This document shows, piece by piece, positions 37,150 through 45,406 of a DNA stretch of 64,000 nucleotides (positions are counted from its first letter, which is position 1; each line of letters begins with the position of its first letter). The notes under the pieces were generated by a model. It ran no database searches. It was given only the letters and a program-made list of their open reading frames with translations, and was not told the DNA's origin. The DNA is from Plantactinospora sp. BC1 (GTDB lineage: Bacteria; Actinomycetota; Actinomycetes; Mycobacteriales; Micromonosporaceae). Both the position numbers and the translations under genes were made by a program. Location: positions 3,534,001-3,598,000 of the forward strand of contig NZ_CP028158.1 of the NCBI RefSeq assembly GCF_003030345.1. Reading direction: 5' to 3'.

Positions 37150-37476
37150 TTACCGCTTCGCCGGCAGGATCAGGCGCTGACCGGCGTGCACCGTGTAGCC
37201 GTCGAGGTCGTTGAGCCGGCGGATCTCGTCGATCACCGCGAACGGGCGTCCGCTGGGCCGGTGCCGCTCGGCCACCGACCAGAGGGTGTCGCCGGGCCGG
37301 ACCACCGCCGTCTCCGCCGACCGGGGCGGGTCGGCGGCCCGGGAGGCGGGCGAGAGGATCGCCGCCAGCCCCGCCACGAGGAGCAGCAGGAGCACCGTCA
37401 CGACCAGCCGGCCGCGCCGGGTGAGCCGCAGCCGGCCACCGCCCCGGGAAGTCCTCGGGTATCCCGTCGCACCCAT
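37150..37476 (-). CDS. LysM-domain membrane protein, probable SOS division inhibitor (YneA/DivS/ChiZ-like)
   Basis: A 108-residue protein. A basic N terminus (RLRLTRRGRLVVTVLLLLLV) contains a transmembrane helix, followed by a short linker. The C-terminal LysM domain is TAVVRPGDTLWSVAERHRPS through DEIRRLNDLDGYTVHAGQRL. ATG 37476 has GGAGGT four bases upstream. The layout (TM + LysM) and the head-to-head position with lexA over shared SOS boxes match YneA, DivS and ChiZ, which delay division after DNA damage. The division role is inferred from architecture and context. Confidence 0.85.
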   Translation of the reverse strand: MGATGYPRTSRGGGRLRLTRRGRLVVTVLLLLLVAGLAAILSPASRAADPPRSAETAVVRPGDTLWSVAERHRPSGRPFAVIDEIRRLNDLDGYTVHAGQRLILPAKR

Positions 37477-37491
37477 CGTGACCTCCAAGAT

Positions 37492-37505
37492 CGAACAGGA
37501 GTTCG
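37492..37505. promoter_or_regulatory. lexA: SOS (LexA) box 1
   Basis: CGAAC-AGGA-GTTCG is a perfect actinobacterial SOS box, extended to TCGAAC...GTTCGA (37491-37506), in the shared upstream region of lexA and the LysM gene, 16 bases above the latter's start. Confidence 0.9.
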
Positions 37506-37507
37506 AA

Positions 37508-37521
37508 CGAACGGACGTACG
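37508..37521. promoter_or_regulatory. SOS (LexA) box 2, one mismatch
   Basis: CGAACGGACGTACG fits CGAAC-N4-GTTCG except for one base (GTACG), exactly 16 bases after box 1. Confidence 0.55.
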
Positions 37522-37531
37522 ATGGTTTATC

Positions 37532-37545
37532 AGAACAGGCGTTCG
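37532..37545. promoter_or_regulatory. lexA: SOS (LexA) box 3
   Basis: AGAACAGGCGTTCG has an intact GAAC-N4-GTTC core, 24 bases from box 2 and about 180 bases upstream of lexA. Confidence 0.8.
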
Positions 37546-37722
37546 ATGTCGAGCCGACGGAGGCGACACGCCGCAGGGAATGTCGTACAGATGTTTGAAA
37601 CTATGTGATCTCACCTATACGGTTTTGAACACCGACACCGGGACCGTGCCACCTGCGGGACCGGGCCGGGCCACGACGCACCACGAGCCGCCAAGGCACC
37701 CCACCGCCACCAGGAGGACGAC

Positions 37723-38508
37723 GTGTCGACCGACGACCGGACGAGCCGGCAGAAGCCCCAGAAGAGCGGCGCACCGGGCAGCCGGGCCGCCCGACGCACG
37801 GCCGGGCCGCGCGCCCGGGAGGGTGCCCCCGCACTGCGCGCGGTCACTCCGGTGGTCAGCACCTTCCCCGACCTGGTCTCCGCGGACCTCACCGCCCGGC
37901 AGCGCCGCATCCTGGAGTTCATCCGGGACTGGGTGGAGCGCTACGGCTACCCGCCGAGCGTCCGGGAGATCGGCGAGGCGGTCGGCCTGGTCTCCCCGTC
38001 GAGCGTGGCCTACCAGCTCAAGGAGCTGGAGCGGAAGGGTTTCCTCCGGCGCGACCCGAACCGCCCCCGTGCCGTCGACGTGCGTCCGCCGAGCGAGATG
38101 ATCGACGACGAGACGGCCCGGGCCCAGCGTCCCACCCCGGCCTACGTGCCGCTGCTCGGTCAGATCGCCGCCGGTGGCCCGATCCTCGCCGAACAGGCCG
38201 TCGAGGACATCTTCCCGCTCCCCCGCGAACTGGTCGGCGAGGGCGAGGTCTTCATGCTCCAGGTCAAGGGTGACTCGATGCTCGACGCGGCGATCTGCGA
38301 CGGCGACTGGGTGGTCGTCCGCCAGCAGCCGACCGCGAACTCGGGAGAGATCGTCGCGGCGATGCTGGACGGCGAGGCGACGGTCAAGACCTACCGCCGC
38401 CGGGACGGGCACGTCTGGCTGATGCCGGCCAACTCCGCCTTCGACCCGATCGCCGGTGACAGCGCCACCATCATGGGCCGAGTGGTGGCGGTGCTCCGCC
38501 GGATCTGA
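37723..38508 (+). CDS. lexA: LexA repressor
   Basis: SOS repressor, 261 residues, cleaved in RecA's presence. A 50-residue basic/Ala N-terminal extension precedes the winged HTH (AROUND residues 54-110; [20 protein letters not shown] then [20 protein letters not shown]). The cleavage site is Ala-Gly in [15 protein letters not shown]. The catalytic Ser lies in [14 protein letters not shown] and the catalytic Lys in [13 protein letters not shown] 37723 has AGGAGG five bases upstream. The N-terminal extension is longer than in many LexA proteins; an internal start is possible. Upstream SOS boxes imply autoregulation. Confidence 0.97.
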   Translation: MSTDDRTSRQKPQKSGAPGSRAARRTAGPRAREGAPALRAVTPVVSTFPDLVSADLTARQRRILEFIRDWVERYGYPPSVREIGEAVGLVSPSSVAYQLKELERKGFLRRDPNRPRAVDVRPPSEMIDDETARAQRPTPAYVPLLGQIAAGGPILAEQAVEDIFPLPRELVGEGEVFMLQVKGDSMLDAAICDGDWVVVRQQPTANSGEIVAAMLDGEATVKTYRRRDGHVWLMPANSAFDPIAGDSATIMGRVVAVLRRI

Positions 38509-38534
38509 CGCGTACCCGGTCGAGTCGTCCGCAG

Positions 38535-38568
38535 GGGTATCCGTGCCCGGCCCTCGGCAGGGATACCC
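38535..38568. terminator. Hairpin between convergent lexA and Gly-rich membrane protein gene
   Basis: GGGTATCC (38535-38542) pairs with GGATACCC (38561-38568) around an 18-base GC-rich loop, 26 bases after lexA and 16 bases after the facing gene's stop. Confidence 0.65.
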
Positions 38569-38583
38569 GCCCGGCCGGCCGGG

Positions 38584-40443
38584 TCAGCGGTAGTCGTAGT
38601 CGTCGGGCTGGCCGCCGGAGCGCTGCCGGGGCTGGCCGCCGTACTGCCCACCCCGAGGAGCACCACCACGGGGCCCGGCACCCTGGCCGGTCCGGGGCCC
38701 GCCACGCTGGTCGACCCACTGGTCGTCCGGTCCCGGCCGACCACCCCGCCCGTTGCCGTTGCCGCCGGACGGCTGGCCGCCGTACACGCCGCCGCCACCG
38801 GCCCGGGGCCGGCCGGCCGGAGCGCCGCCGCCGGCCGGCTGGCCGCCGTACACACCGCCGCCACCGGGTGGGCGACCGCCACCGCCCTGGGGACGACCAC
38901 CGCCACCCTGGGGACGTCCGGCGCCGCCCTGCGGGCGCCCTCCGCCAGCGCCGCCACCCTGCGGGCGTCCAGCACCAGCACCGCCACCCTGGGGGCGTCC
39001 GCCGCCGCCGGCCTGGGGACGTCCGCCGCCGGCCTGGGGACGGCCGCCGTACACGCCTCCGCCGCCGGACGGCTTCGCGCCGTAGACACCACCGCCGTCG
39101 GCCGGCTTTCCGCCGTACACACCGCCGCCCGCCGGCCTGCCCCGACCGGCCGGCTCGTAGTCGTCGGCCGGACGGTCGGAACGGTAGCCGTCGTCGTACC
39201 CGCCGGAGCGGGCCGGACCCCAGTTCGACCCGTCGTCGTAGTCGCCTCGCCGGCCCCCGGAGCGATCCCGGTCACCGCCCGGCATCCCCTCCCGGCCGGC
39301 CCTCGGATCGACGTCGTCACCGTCCGGCCCGACGGCGCCGAGGCCGTCCTCCCGGGGCCGGCGGCGGGCCCGCACGATCCCGAAGATGCCGAGCCCGACC
39401 AGCAGGGCGCCGAGCACCCCCACGGCCGCGATGAGATAGGTGATGTCGTCCAGGGTGAGCGAATCCGTCCAGGACTTCGCGGACTTCTTCGCTTCGGCCC
39501 CGGATTCGCCGGCCGCCGCCGCCACCTCCTTGGCCGGGGTGTAGCTGAGCACCGTCACGTCCAGTTCCTCGTCGAGCGAGGCGACGTCGGAGACGGTGAG
39601 GAAGCTCTTGCCGTCCGGGGTGTAGGCGATCGCCTCGCCGAACGGGTCGGCCAGGGCCGTCATCCGAGGCTTCCCGCTGGTCAGGGTCTTGACCAGGTCG
39701 TCGCCCTGCACGTCCCACTCGAAGGCGTCCGCGTACGTGCGCAGGACGACCCGGGCACCGTCCGGCGACCGGGCCGCACCGGTGATCGTCACCCGGCCCG
39801 CCCCGCCGAACGGGTTGGCGGTGGAGGACTTCGGCAGGGTGATCTCGCCGGCCTTCGCCAGCGGCACACCCTCCTCGTTGTTCTTCTCCAGCGCCGCGCT
39901 CGGGCGGTAGATCTCCGCCTTGCCGGTCGACTTGGTGATGATCAGCGGCACGTTGTCGGCGCCGATCAGCAGCGCCTCGGCGTCGTGCCGCTTGTTGCCC
40001 GGAAAGGTCAACCGGTGCAGCACCGGCTTGGTGGCGCCGCTGACCGGCATGCTCCAGAGCACGACGCTGGTCCGTCGCTCGGTGTCGTTGTCACCGGTGT
40101 CGGCGATCCAGACGGTCTTGCCGTCGGCGGAGAGGGCGAGGTCCTCCGGGTCGCGCGGGCTGGTCGGGTACTGGACGGCCTTCTTCAGCTTGCACTTGGT
40201 GTCCAGCAGGAAGACGCGCTCCCGGCTCTCGTCCTCGCTCCCGTCGTTGATCATGACGTAACCACTGGACGTGGCGATCATGCCGGAGAGTTCCGTCATC
40301 CGTTCGTCGGTGACGGTGCAGACCTTCTTGCCGGCAGCGGCGGAGGCCGCGACAGCTCCGAAACCGAGGCTGGCCCCGAGCAGGCCCAGGGTCAACCCGA
40401 GCACGCCGGAGGCAACCAGCACCATGGAGAGGACTCGCCGCAT
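38584..40443 (-). CDS. Signal-anchored beta-propeller-like protein with long Gly/Pro/Arg-rich cytoplasmic tail
   Basis: A 619-residue protein. Signal peptide: residues 1-37 (MRRVLSMVLVASGVLGLTLG onward, ending ASAAAG). Exterior domain: ~40-325, with repeated blade-like segments (DLALSADGKTVWIADTGDND; GAARSPDGARVVLRTYADAF; GEAIAYTPDGKSFLTVSDVA) suggesting a propeller. Transmembrane helix: 335-357, stop-transfer RARRRPRED. Tail: 358-619, acidic/Arg stretch then tandem GGGRPQGGG and GGGVYGG(K/Q)P units, probably disordered. No enzyme motif is seen. ATG 40443 gives the signal peptide. It is convergent with lexA; an SOS link is not implied. Confidence 0.8.
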   Translation of the reverse strand: MRRVLSMVLVASGVLGLTLGLLGASLGFGAVAASAAAGKKVCTVTDERMTELSGMIATSSGYVMINDGSEDESRERVFLLDTKCKLKKAVQYPTSPRDPEDLALSADGKTVWIADTGDNDTERRTSVVLWSMPVSGATKPVLHRLTFPGNKRHDAEALLIGADNVPLIITKSTGKAEIYRPSAALEKNNEEGVPLAKAGEITLPKSSTANPFGGAGRVTITGAARSPDGARVVLRTYADAFEWDVQGDDLVKTLTSGKPRMTALADPFGEAIAYTPDGKSFLTVSDVASLDEELDVTVLSYTPAKEVAAAAGESGAEAKKSAKSWTDSLTLDDITYLIAAVGVLGALLVGLGIFGIVRARRRPREDGLGAVGPDGDDVDPRAGREGMPGGDRDRSGGRRGDYDDGSNWGPARSGGYDDGYRSDRPADDYEPAGRGRPAGGGVYGGKPADGGGVYGAKPSGGGGVYGGRPQAGGGRPQAGGGGRPQGGGAGAGRPQGGGAGGGRPQGGAGRPQGGGGRPQGGGGRPPGGGGVYGGQPAGGGAPAGRPRAGGGGVYGGQPSGGNGNGRGGRPGPDDQWVDQRGGPRTGQGAGPRGGAPRGGQYGGQPRQRSGGQPDDYDYR

Positions 40444-40524
40444 CCGCCCAGTGTCGCATGCTGATGCCGCCAACCGGGGAAGCGGCGTGATCAACGCTCC
40501 GTCACCGGTCAACGGCGCGGCCGG

Positions 40525-41976
40525 TCATGCCACTACCTCCCGGTACGGCGCCAGCTCCGCGGCAAGCGCCTCGTCCACCCGTACGTGGAGTTTCGTCCCC
40601 TCCGGCAGGTGCGCCGTGCCGAGCACCTCGCCCCGGCGGTGCACCCGGGCAACCAGGTCGCCCCGGTCGTACGGGAGCACGGCCCGGACCTCGACCGCCG
40701 GCCGGGGCAGCCGGGCCTCGATCGCCGCCCGGACGTCATCGACACCGCCACCGGTACGCGCGGAGACGAAGACCGCGTCCGGCCACTCCCGCTTCAGCCG
40801 GAGCAGGGTCTCCTCGTCGGCCGCGTCGGTCTTGTTGACCACCAGCAGCTCGGGGAGCTTGTCCGCGCCGACCTCGGCCAGCACCTCGCGTACCGCCCGG
40901 ACCTGCTCCTCGGGGTCGGCGTGCGCGCCGTCGACCACGTGCACGACGAGGTCGGCGTCGGCCACCTCCTCGAGGGTGGAGCGGAACGCCTCGACGATCT
41001 GGTGCGGCAGGTGCCGGACGAAACCGACGGTGTCGGCCAGCGTGTAGACCCGGCCGTCGGCGGCGTACGCCCGGCGGGTCGTCGGGTCCAGCGTGGCGAA
41101 GAGGGCGTCCTCGACCAGTACTCCGGCGTTGGTCAACCGGTTGAGCAGGCTGGACTTGCCCGCGTTGGTGTAGCCGGCGATGGCCACCGCCGGCACGTTG
41201 TTGCGGGCCCGCCGGGCCCGCTTGGTGATCCGGGCCGTCCGCATGTTCTTGATCTCCCGACGGAGCCGGGAGATCCGGATCCGGATCCGGCGCCGGTCGG
41301 TCTCCAGCTTGGTCTCACCGGGACCACGCAGCCCCACGCCGCCACCGGCGCCGCCACCGCGACCGCTACCACCGGCCTGCCGGGAGAGGCTCTCACCCCA
41401 ACCACGCAGCCGGGGCAGCAGGTATTCGAGCTGGGCCAGCTCGACCTGGGCCTTACCTTCCCGGCTCTTGGCATGCTGGGCGAAGATGTCGAGGATCAGC
41501 GCGGTCCGGTCGACCACCTTGACCTTGGTGCGCTGCTCCAGGTTGCGCAGTTGGGACGGGGAGAGCTCACCGTCACAGATCACCGTGTCGGCGCCGGAGG
41601 CCAACACCACCGAGCCGAGGTCGTCCACCTTGCCCCGACCGATGTAGGTGGCCGGGTCGGGGCGGCTGCGCCGCTGGATCAGGCCCTCGAGCACCTGCGA
41701 ACCGGCCGTCTCGGCGAGCGCGGCAAGCTCCGCGAGGGAGTTCTCCGCGTCCGTCACCGTGCCGTCCGTCCAGACGCCGACCAGGACCACCCGCTCCAGC
41801 CGAAGCTGCCGGTATTCGACCTCGGTGACGTCGGCCAGCTCGGTGGAGAGGCCCGCGACCCGACGGAGCGCCTGGCGGTCCTCCAGCTCCAGCTCGCCCG
41901 TGGTGACGTCGCCATCGATGACGATGGCGTCAAGGTCCTCGTCCGCCAGCCGAACGAAGCTTTCCTGGTCTCGCAA
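40525..41976 (-). CDS. hflX: GTPase HflX
   Basis: A ribosome-associated GTPase that splits stalled 70S ribosomes, 483 residues. The start is TTG 41976 because AGGAGG lies six bases upstream and homology begins LRDQESFVRLADEDLDAIVI; longer readings from 42156 enter non-conserved Arg-rich sequence. The N-terminal domain contains TYIGRGKVDDL. A Gly-rich loop GGSGRGGGAGGGVGLRGPGE precedes the coiled coil. G1 is AGYTNAGKSSLLNRLT, G3 DTVGFVRHLP, and G4 NKTD. TTG starts are less efficient, which may lower expression. Confidence 0.95.
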   Translation of the reverse strand: MRDQESFVRLADEDLDAIVIDGDVTTGELELEDRQALRRVAGLSTELADVTEVEYRQLRLERVVLVGVWTDGTVTDAENSLAELAALAETAGSQVLEGLIQRRSRPDPATYIGRGKVDDLGSVVLASGADTVICDGELSPSQLRNLEQRTKVKVVDRTALILDIFAQHAKSREGKAQVELAQLEYLLPRLRGWGESLSRQAGGSGRGGGAGGGVGLRGPGETKLETDRRRIRIRISRLRREIKNMRTARITKRARRARNNVPAVAIAGYTNAGKSSLLNRLTNAGVLVEDALFATLDPTTRRAYAADGRVYTLADTVGFVRHLPHQIVEAFRSTLEEVADADLVVHVVDGAHADPEEQVRAVREVLAEVGADKLPELLVVNKTDAADEETLLRLKREWPDAVFVSARTGGGVDDVRAAIEARLPRPAVEVRAVLPYDRGDLVARVHRRGEVLGTAHLPEGTKLHVRVDEALAAELAPYREVVA

Positions 41977-42698
41977 GCCGATCCTCCTGATCTGGTCTCT
42001 TCGCCGTCCCCGCCGGAGCGCGGTGCCTGTCCGCCCGGCCGGTCGGGACTTCCGACGCCCCTGCGTCATCTGCGCGCTCTGCGGCTTGTCGTCGCATTGG
42101 TTACGCTCTGCGCGCTGGTGGCAATCAATCGTGACACGTGCGCCGGTCGGACGCACCCGCTATATACCCGTCGGACGGACGGCCTACGTCTCGGCGGGCG
42201 CACTCTCTGCGCCCCGCGCCGGGCCAGGGCTCCGGTCACGGCGGGCCGGGCGGTCGCGTCATCCGGAATGGTCAACGTCCCCTGGCGGCGGGAAATTCCG
42301 GTACGCACGGCCCGTGGCGACGCGGGTGGCGCCGCCCGTGGGCTGCTGTCGACCCGGTGCTGCCGGCCGAGCCGGCTCGTCCCGTCGGCACGTCGTGTCG
42401 ATCCCGTTCGTCGTCGCGGCGAACTGGCGGGAGGCGATGGCGAACTGGCGGAAGGTGAGGGGCGAGCTGGTGGAAGGCGACGTCGCGGCGAACTGGTGGA
42501 AGGCGAGGGGTGAGCTGGTGGAAGTGAGTCGGTGACGCAATCGGGCGGGCTGGCGTCGGCGGCGTTGTCGAGTCCGCCTAGTGTGGTGCGGGTCGCCGGG
42601 CGGCGACCGAGGGCAGGCCCGGCCGACGGCGGGTCGGGTCCGGCAGGCGAGAATGCTGACGGCGGCAGTGAGGCCGCGGGAAGACGACGGAGGACCAC
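41977..42698. other. 722-base intergenic region between divergent hflX and malic enzyme genes
   Basis: No supported gene; reading frames here are Arg-rich artefacts. It should contain both promoters. It includes an array of five 21-bp tandem units (42418-42528). Nothing else is recognised. Confidence 0.6.
42418..42528. repeat. Five degenerate 21-bp tandem repeats
   Basis: The units start at 42418, 42439, 42461, 42487 and 42508, with consensus GGCGAACTGGTGGAAGGCGAG plus small spacers. They lie about 170 bases upstream of the malic enzyme gene. The purine-rich second half resembles Shine-Dalgarno sequence. Confidence 0.85.
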
Positions 42699-44180
42699 GT
42701 GGCGATCACCCGACTGCCGAGTGCCGGATTCTCGATCACGATCCGGATCAGCGTAACGGCGGACGCCTCGGCCATCGGCCGGCTGACCACCTGCGTCGGT
42801 GAGGCCGGTGCCATCGTCACCGCCCTCGACGTGGTCGACTCCGACCCCACCACGGTGGTCGTCGACCTGACCTGCGACACCGCCGACGCGACCCACGCCG
42901 ACCAGGTGGTGCAGGCGCTGACCGCACTGGACGGAGTGGACGTCCGCAAGGTCTCCGACCGGACCTTCCTGCTGCACCTGGGCGGCAAGATCGAGGTCTC
43001 GCCGAAGGTGGCGCTGCGCAACCGGGACGAGCTTTCCCGGGCGTACACCCCGGGGGTTGCCCGGGTCTGCCTCGCGATCGCGGAGAACCCCGCCGACGCG
43101 CGACGGCTGACCATCAAGCGGAACACCGTCGCGGTGGTGACGGACGGCTCGGCCGTACTCGGACTCGGCAACATCGGTCCGGCGGCGGCGCTGCCGGTGA
43201 TGGAGGGCAAGGCCGCGCTCTTCAAGCGCTTCGGCGGGGTGGACGCCTGGCCGGTGGTACTGGACACCCAGGACCCGGACGAGATCGTCTCGATCGTCCG
43301 GGCGATCGCCCCGCAGTACGGCGGGATCAACCTGGAGGACATCGCCGCGCCGCGCTGCTTCGAGATCGAGAACCGGCTGCGTGAACTGCTCGACATCCCG
43401 GTCTTCCACGACGACCAGCACGGCACCGCGATCGTGGTGCTCGCCGCGCTGACCAACGCACTGCGGGTGGTCGGCAAGAAGCTCGCGGACGTCCGGGTGG
43501 TCGTCTCCGGCGCCGGTGCCGCCGGTACGGCGATCATGAAGCTGCTGCTCCGGCAGGGCGTCGGCGACATCGTCGCGTACGACCGTCAGGGCCCGCTGCA
43601 CCGCGGCCTGGAAGGGCTGAACCCGGCCTGGCAGTGGTTGGCCGAGAACACGAACCGGGACAACTTCTCCGGTGACCTCAAGACGGCCCTGCACGGCGCC
43701 GACGTCTTCATCGGGGTGAGCGCCCCCAACCTGCTCACCGGGGACGACATCGCGATGATGGCTCCCGACGCGATCGTCTTCGCGCTGGCCAACCCCGACC
43801 CCGAGGTGGACCCCCGGGAGGCGCGCCGGCACGCGGCGGTGGTCGCCACCGGCCGGTCCGACCAGCCCAACCAGATCAACAACGTACTCGCCTTCCCGGG
43901 CGTGTTCCGGGGGATGCTCGACGCGCACGCCGAGGAGTTCACCGAGGAGATGGCGATCGCGGCCGCCCGGGCCATCGCCGACGTGGTGGGCGCAGAGAAG
44001 ATCAACCCGACGGTCATCGTGCCGAGCGTCTTCGACTCCCGGGTGGCACCGGCGGTGGCGGCCGCCGTCCGGGCCGCCGCGCAGCACCCCGCTCCCCCGC
44101 CGGCCGCTGACCCCGGGCCGGCCGACCTGCCCGAGATCGCCGCCGAGGCCGCCGCCCCGGCCAGCCCGCTGTCCAGCTGA
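42699..44180 (+). CDS. NAD(P)-dependent malic enzyme with N-terminal ACT-like domain
   Basis: Oxidatively decarboxylates malate to pyruvate, 493 residues. Residues ~10-85 form an ACT-like regulatory domain (FSITIRISVTADASAIGRLT). The catalytic part includes AYTPGVARVCLAIAENPADA (Tyr), VVTDGSAVLGLGNIGPAAAL (Gly-rich), VMEGKAALFKRFGGVDAWPV (Lys), IPVFHDDQHGTAIVVLAAL (metal ligands) and the Rossmann VRVVVSGAGAAGTAIMKLLL. GTG 42699 has GGAGG five bases upstream. The C-terminal ~30 residues are Pro/Ala-rich. NAD versus NADP preference cannot be read reliably. Confidence 0.95.
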   Translation: MAITRLPSAGFSITIRISVTADASAIGRLTTCVGEAGAIVTALDVVDSDPTTVVVDLTCDTADATHADQVVQALTALDGVDVRKVSDRTFLLHLGGKIEVSPKVALRNRDELSRAYTPGVARVCLAIAENPADARRLTIKRNTVAVVTDGSAVLGLGNIGPAAALPVMEGKAALFKRFGGVDAWPVVLDTQDPDEIVSIVRAIAPQYGGINLEDIAAPRCFEIENRLRELLDIPVFHDDQHGTAIVVLAALTNALRVVGKKLADVRVVVSGAGAAGTAIMKLLLRQGVGDIVAYDRQGPLHRGLEGLNPAWQWLAENTNRDNFSGDLKTALHGADVFIGVSAPNLLTGDDIAMMAPDAIVFALANPDPEVDPREARRHAAVVATGRSDQPNQINNVLAFPGVFRGMLDAHAEEFTEEMAIAAARAIADVVGAEKINPTVIVPSVFDSRVAPAVAAAVRAAAQHPAPPPAADPGPADLPEIAAEAAAPASPLSS

Positions 44181-44229
44181 CCCCACCGCCCGCCCCAACG
44201 CGTCCCCGGCCGCCCACGGGGCTGCCCGA

Positions 44230-44324
44230 GAGACCGCAGAGCCGGCGACGCTGCGCGACAGACCGGGAGCGAACAGGGCTGGGCGACAGGCCGCAGAGCC
44301 GGCGGGAGTGCGCGACAGACGGGA
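44230..44324. repeat. Imperfect ~40-bp direct repeat, two copies
   Basis: 44230-44268 and 44285-44324 share CCGCAGAGCCGGCG and GCGCGACAGAC blocks at a 55-base period, between the convergent malic enzyme and dapF genes. Confidence 0.7.
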
Positions 44325-44350
44325 CAGGACGGCCTCGGTGAACGGGACGC

Positions 44351-45196
44351 TCAGGCGGTGAGGGCGGCCAGGTCCAGCTCGCCGTGTGCGACCAGGACCG
44401 CCGGGCCGGCGAGCCAGCAGCTCTCGTCGTCCAGGGTCACCGTCAGCCGGCCGCCGGGCACGTCCACCGCAACCGCCCCACTGGTACGCCCGGCGTCCCG
44501 CAACGCCACCGCCGCCACCGCGCAGGCGCCGGAGCCGCAGGAGAGGGTCTCCGCCGAGCCGCGCTCGTAGACCCGCATCCGCACATGCAGGTCGGCACCG
44601 TCGACCGGCTCCCCGGGAGCGACGAACTCGACGTTCACGCCGGTCGGAAAGACCGCCGGGTCGAAGTCGGGTGAGCGGGTGAGGTCGAGTCCGGCCAGCT
44701 CGATGCTGGTCGGCAGTACGCAGACCAGGTGCGGGTTGCCGCAGTCAACGGCGGTACCGGCAAGGGTCAGTCCGCCGAGTGCGGCCACCGAGCCTCCGGT
44801 GATCCGGGGCGGCCCGAGGTCGACCGCGATCTCCCCGGAGTTCACCTCGGCGCGGACCACTCCGGCGCGGGTGGCGATCGGCAGGCCGCCGTCGACCGGC
44901 TCGGCCAGCCCGTTGGAGATCAGGTACCGGGTGAAGACCCGCACCCCGTTGCCGCACATCTCGGCGACGGAGCCGTCGGAGTTCCAGTAGTCCATGAACC
45001 ACTCGGCGGCGTCGGCGTAGCCGACCGCGTCCGGGTGCTTGGCCGCCCGGACGACCCGCAAGAGCCCGTCGGCGCCGATCCCGCGCCGACGGTCGCAGAG
45101 CGCCGCCACGATCGACGGGGTCAGGTCGAGCTGGCCATCTGGGTCGGGCAGGAGCACGAAGTCGTTACCGGTGCCGTGGCCCTTGGTGAACCGCAC
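44351..45196 (-). CDS. dapF: Diaminopimelate epimerase
   Basis: DapF converts LL- to meso-diaminopimelate for lysine and peptidoglycan, 281 residues. The two catalytic cysteines are in EMCGNGVRVFTRYL and LSCGSGACAVAAVAL; GHGTGNDFVLLPDPDG is the N-terminal signature. GTG 45196 begins the conserved N terminus although its GGAGG is unusually close, and a start further upstream is possible. It lies about 210 bases downstream of miaA on the same strand, separated by a 28-bp repeat array, so co-transcription is likely but not certain. Confidence 0.96.
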   Translation of the reverse strand: MRFTKGHGTGNDFVLLPDPDGQLDLTPSIVAALCDRRRGIGADGLLRVVRAAKHPDAVGYADAAEWFMDYWNSDGSVAEMCGNGVRVFTRYLISNGLAEPVDGGLPIATRAGVVRAEVNSGEIAVDLGPPRITGGSVAALGGLTLAGTAVDCGNPHLVCVLPTSIELAGLDLTRSPDFDPAVFPTGVNVEFVAPGEPVDGADLHVRMRVYERGSAETLSCGSGACAVAAVALRDAGRTSGAVAVDVPGGRLTVTLDDESCWLAGPAVLVAHGELDLAALTA

Positions 45197-45294
45197 CCCT
45201 CCATCATCCCCGAGCGCCCGACGCCCCCGCCGGGCACCCTCACCGGGACCCGGCACCATCCACCCCGGCACACCTCAGCGACACCGACCCGCCC

Positions 45295-45393
45295 GGCGAC
45301 CGCAGCAGGCTCCGCCGCCTCGGCAACCACAGCAGGCGCCCGTCGCCCCGGCAACCACAGCAGGCGCCCGTCGCCCCGGAAACCACGGGAGGC
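45295..45393. repeat. 28-bp tandem repeats between miaA and dapF
   Basis: Two identical 28-bp units (45322-45349, 45350-45377; core GGCAACCACAGCAGGCGCCC) are flanked by a degenerate unit before (45295-45321) and a partial one after (45378-45393). Confidence 0.9.
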
Positions 45394-45406
45394 TCGCGGG
45401 GATAGG

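Noticed and set aside
37582-37597. Fourth SOS box (CGTACAGATGTTTG) before lexA
   Set aside because: At least two mismatches in the conserved CGAAC/GTTCG arms; too weak beside the three better boxes.
45295-45393. 28-bp repeats as a CRISPR array
   Set aside because: The units are directly adjacent with no spacers, and no cas genes are present in the window.
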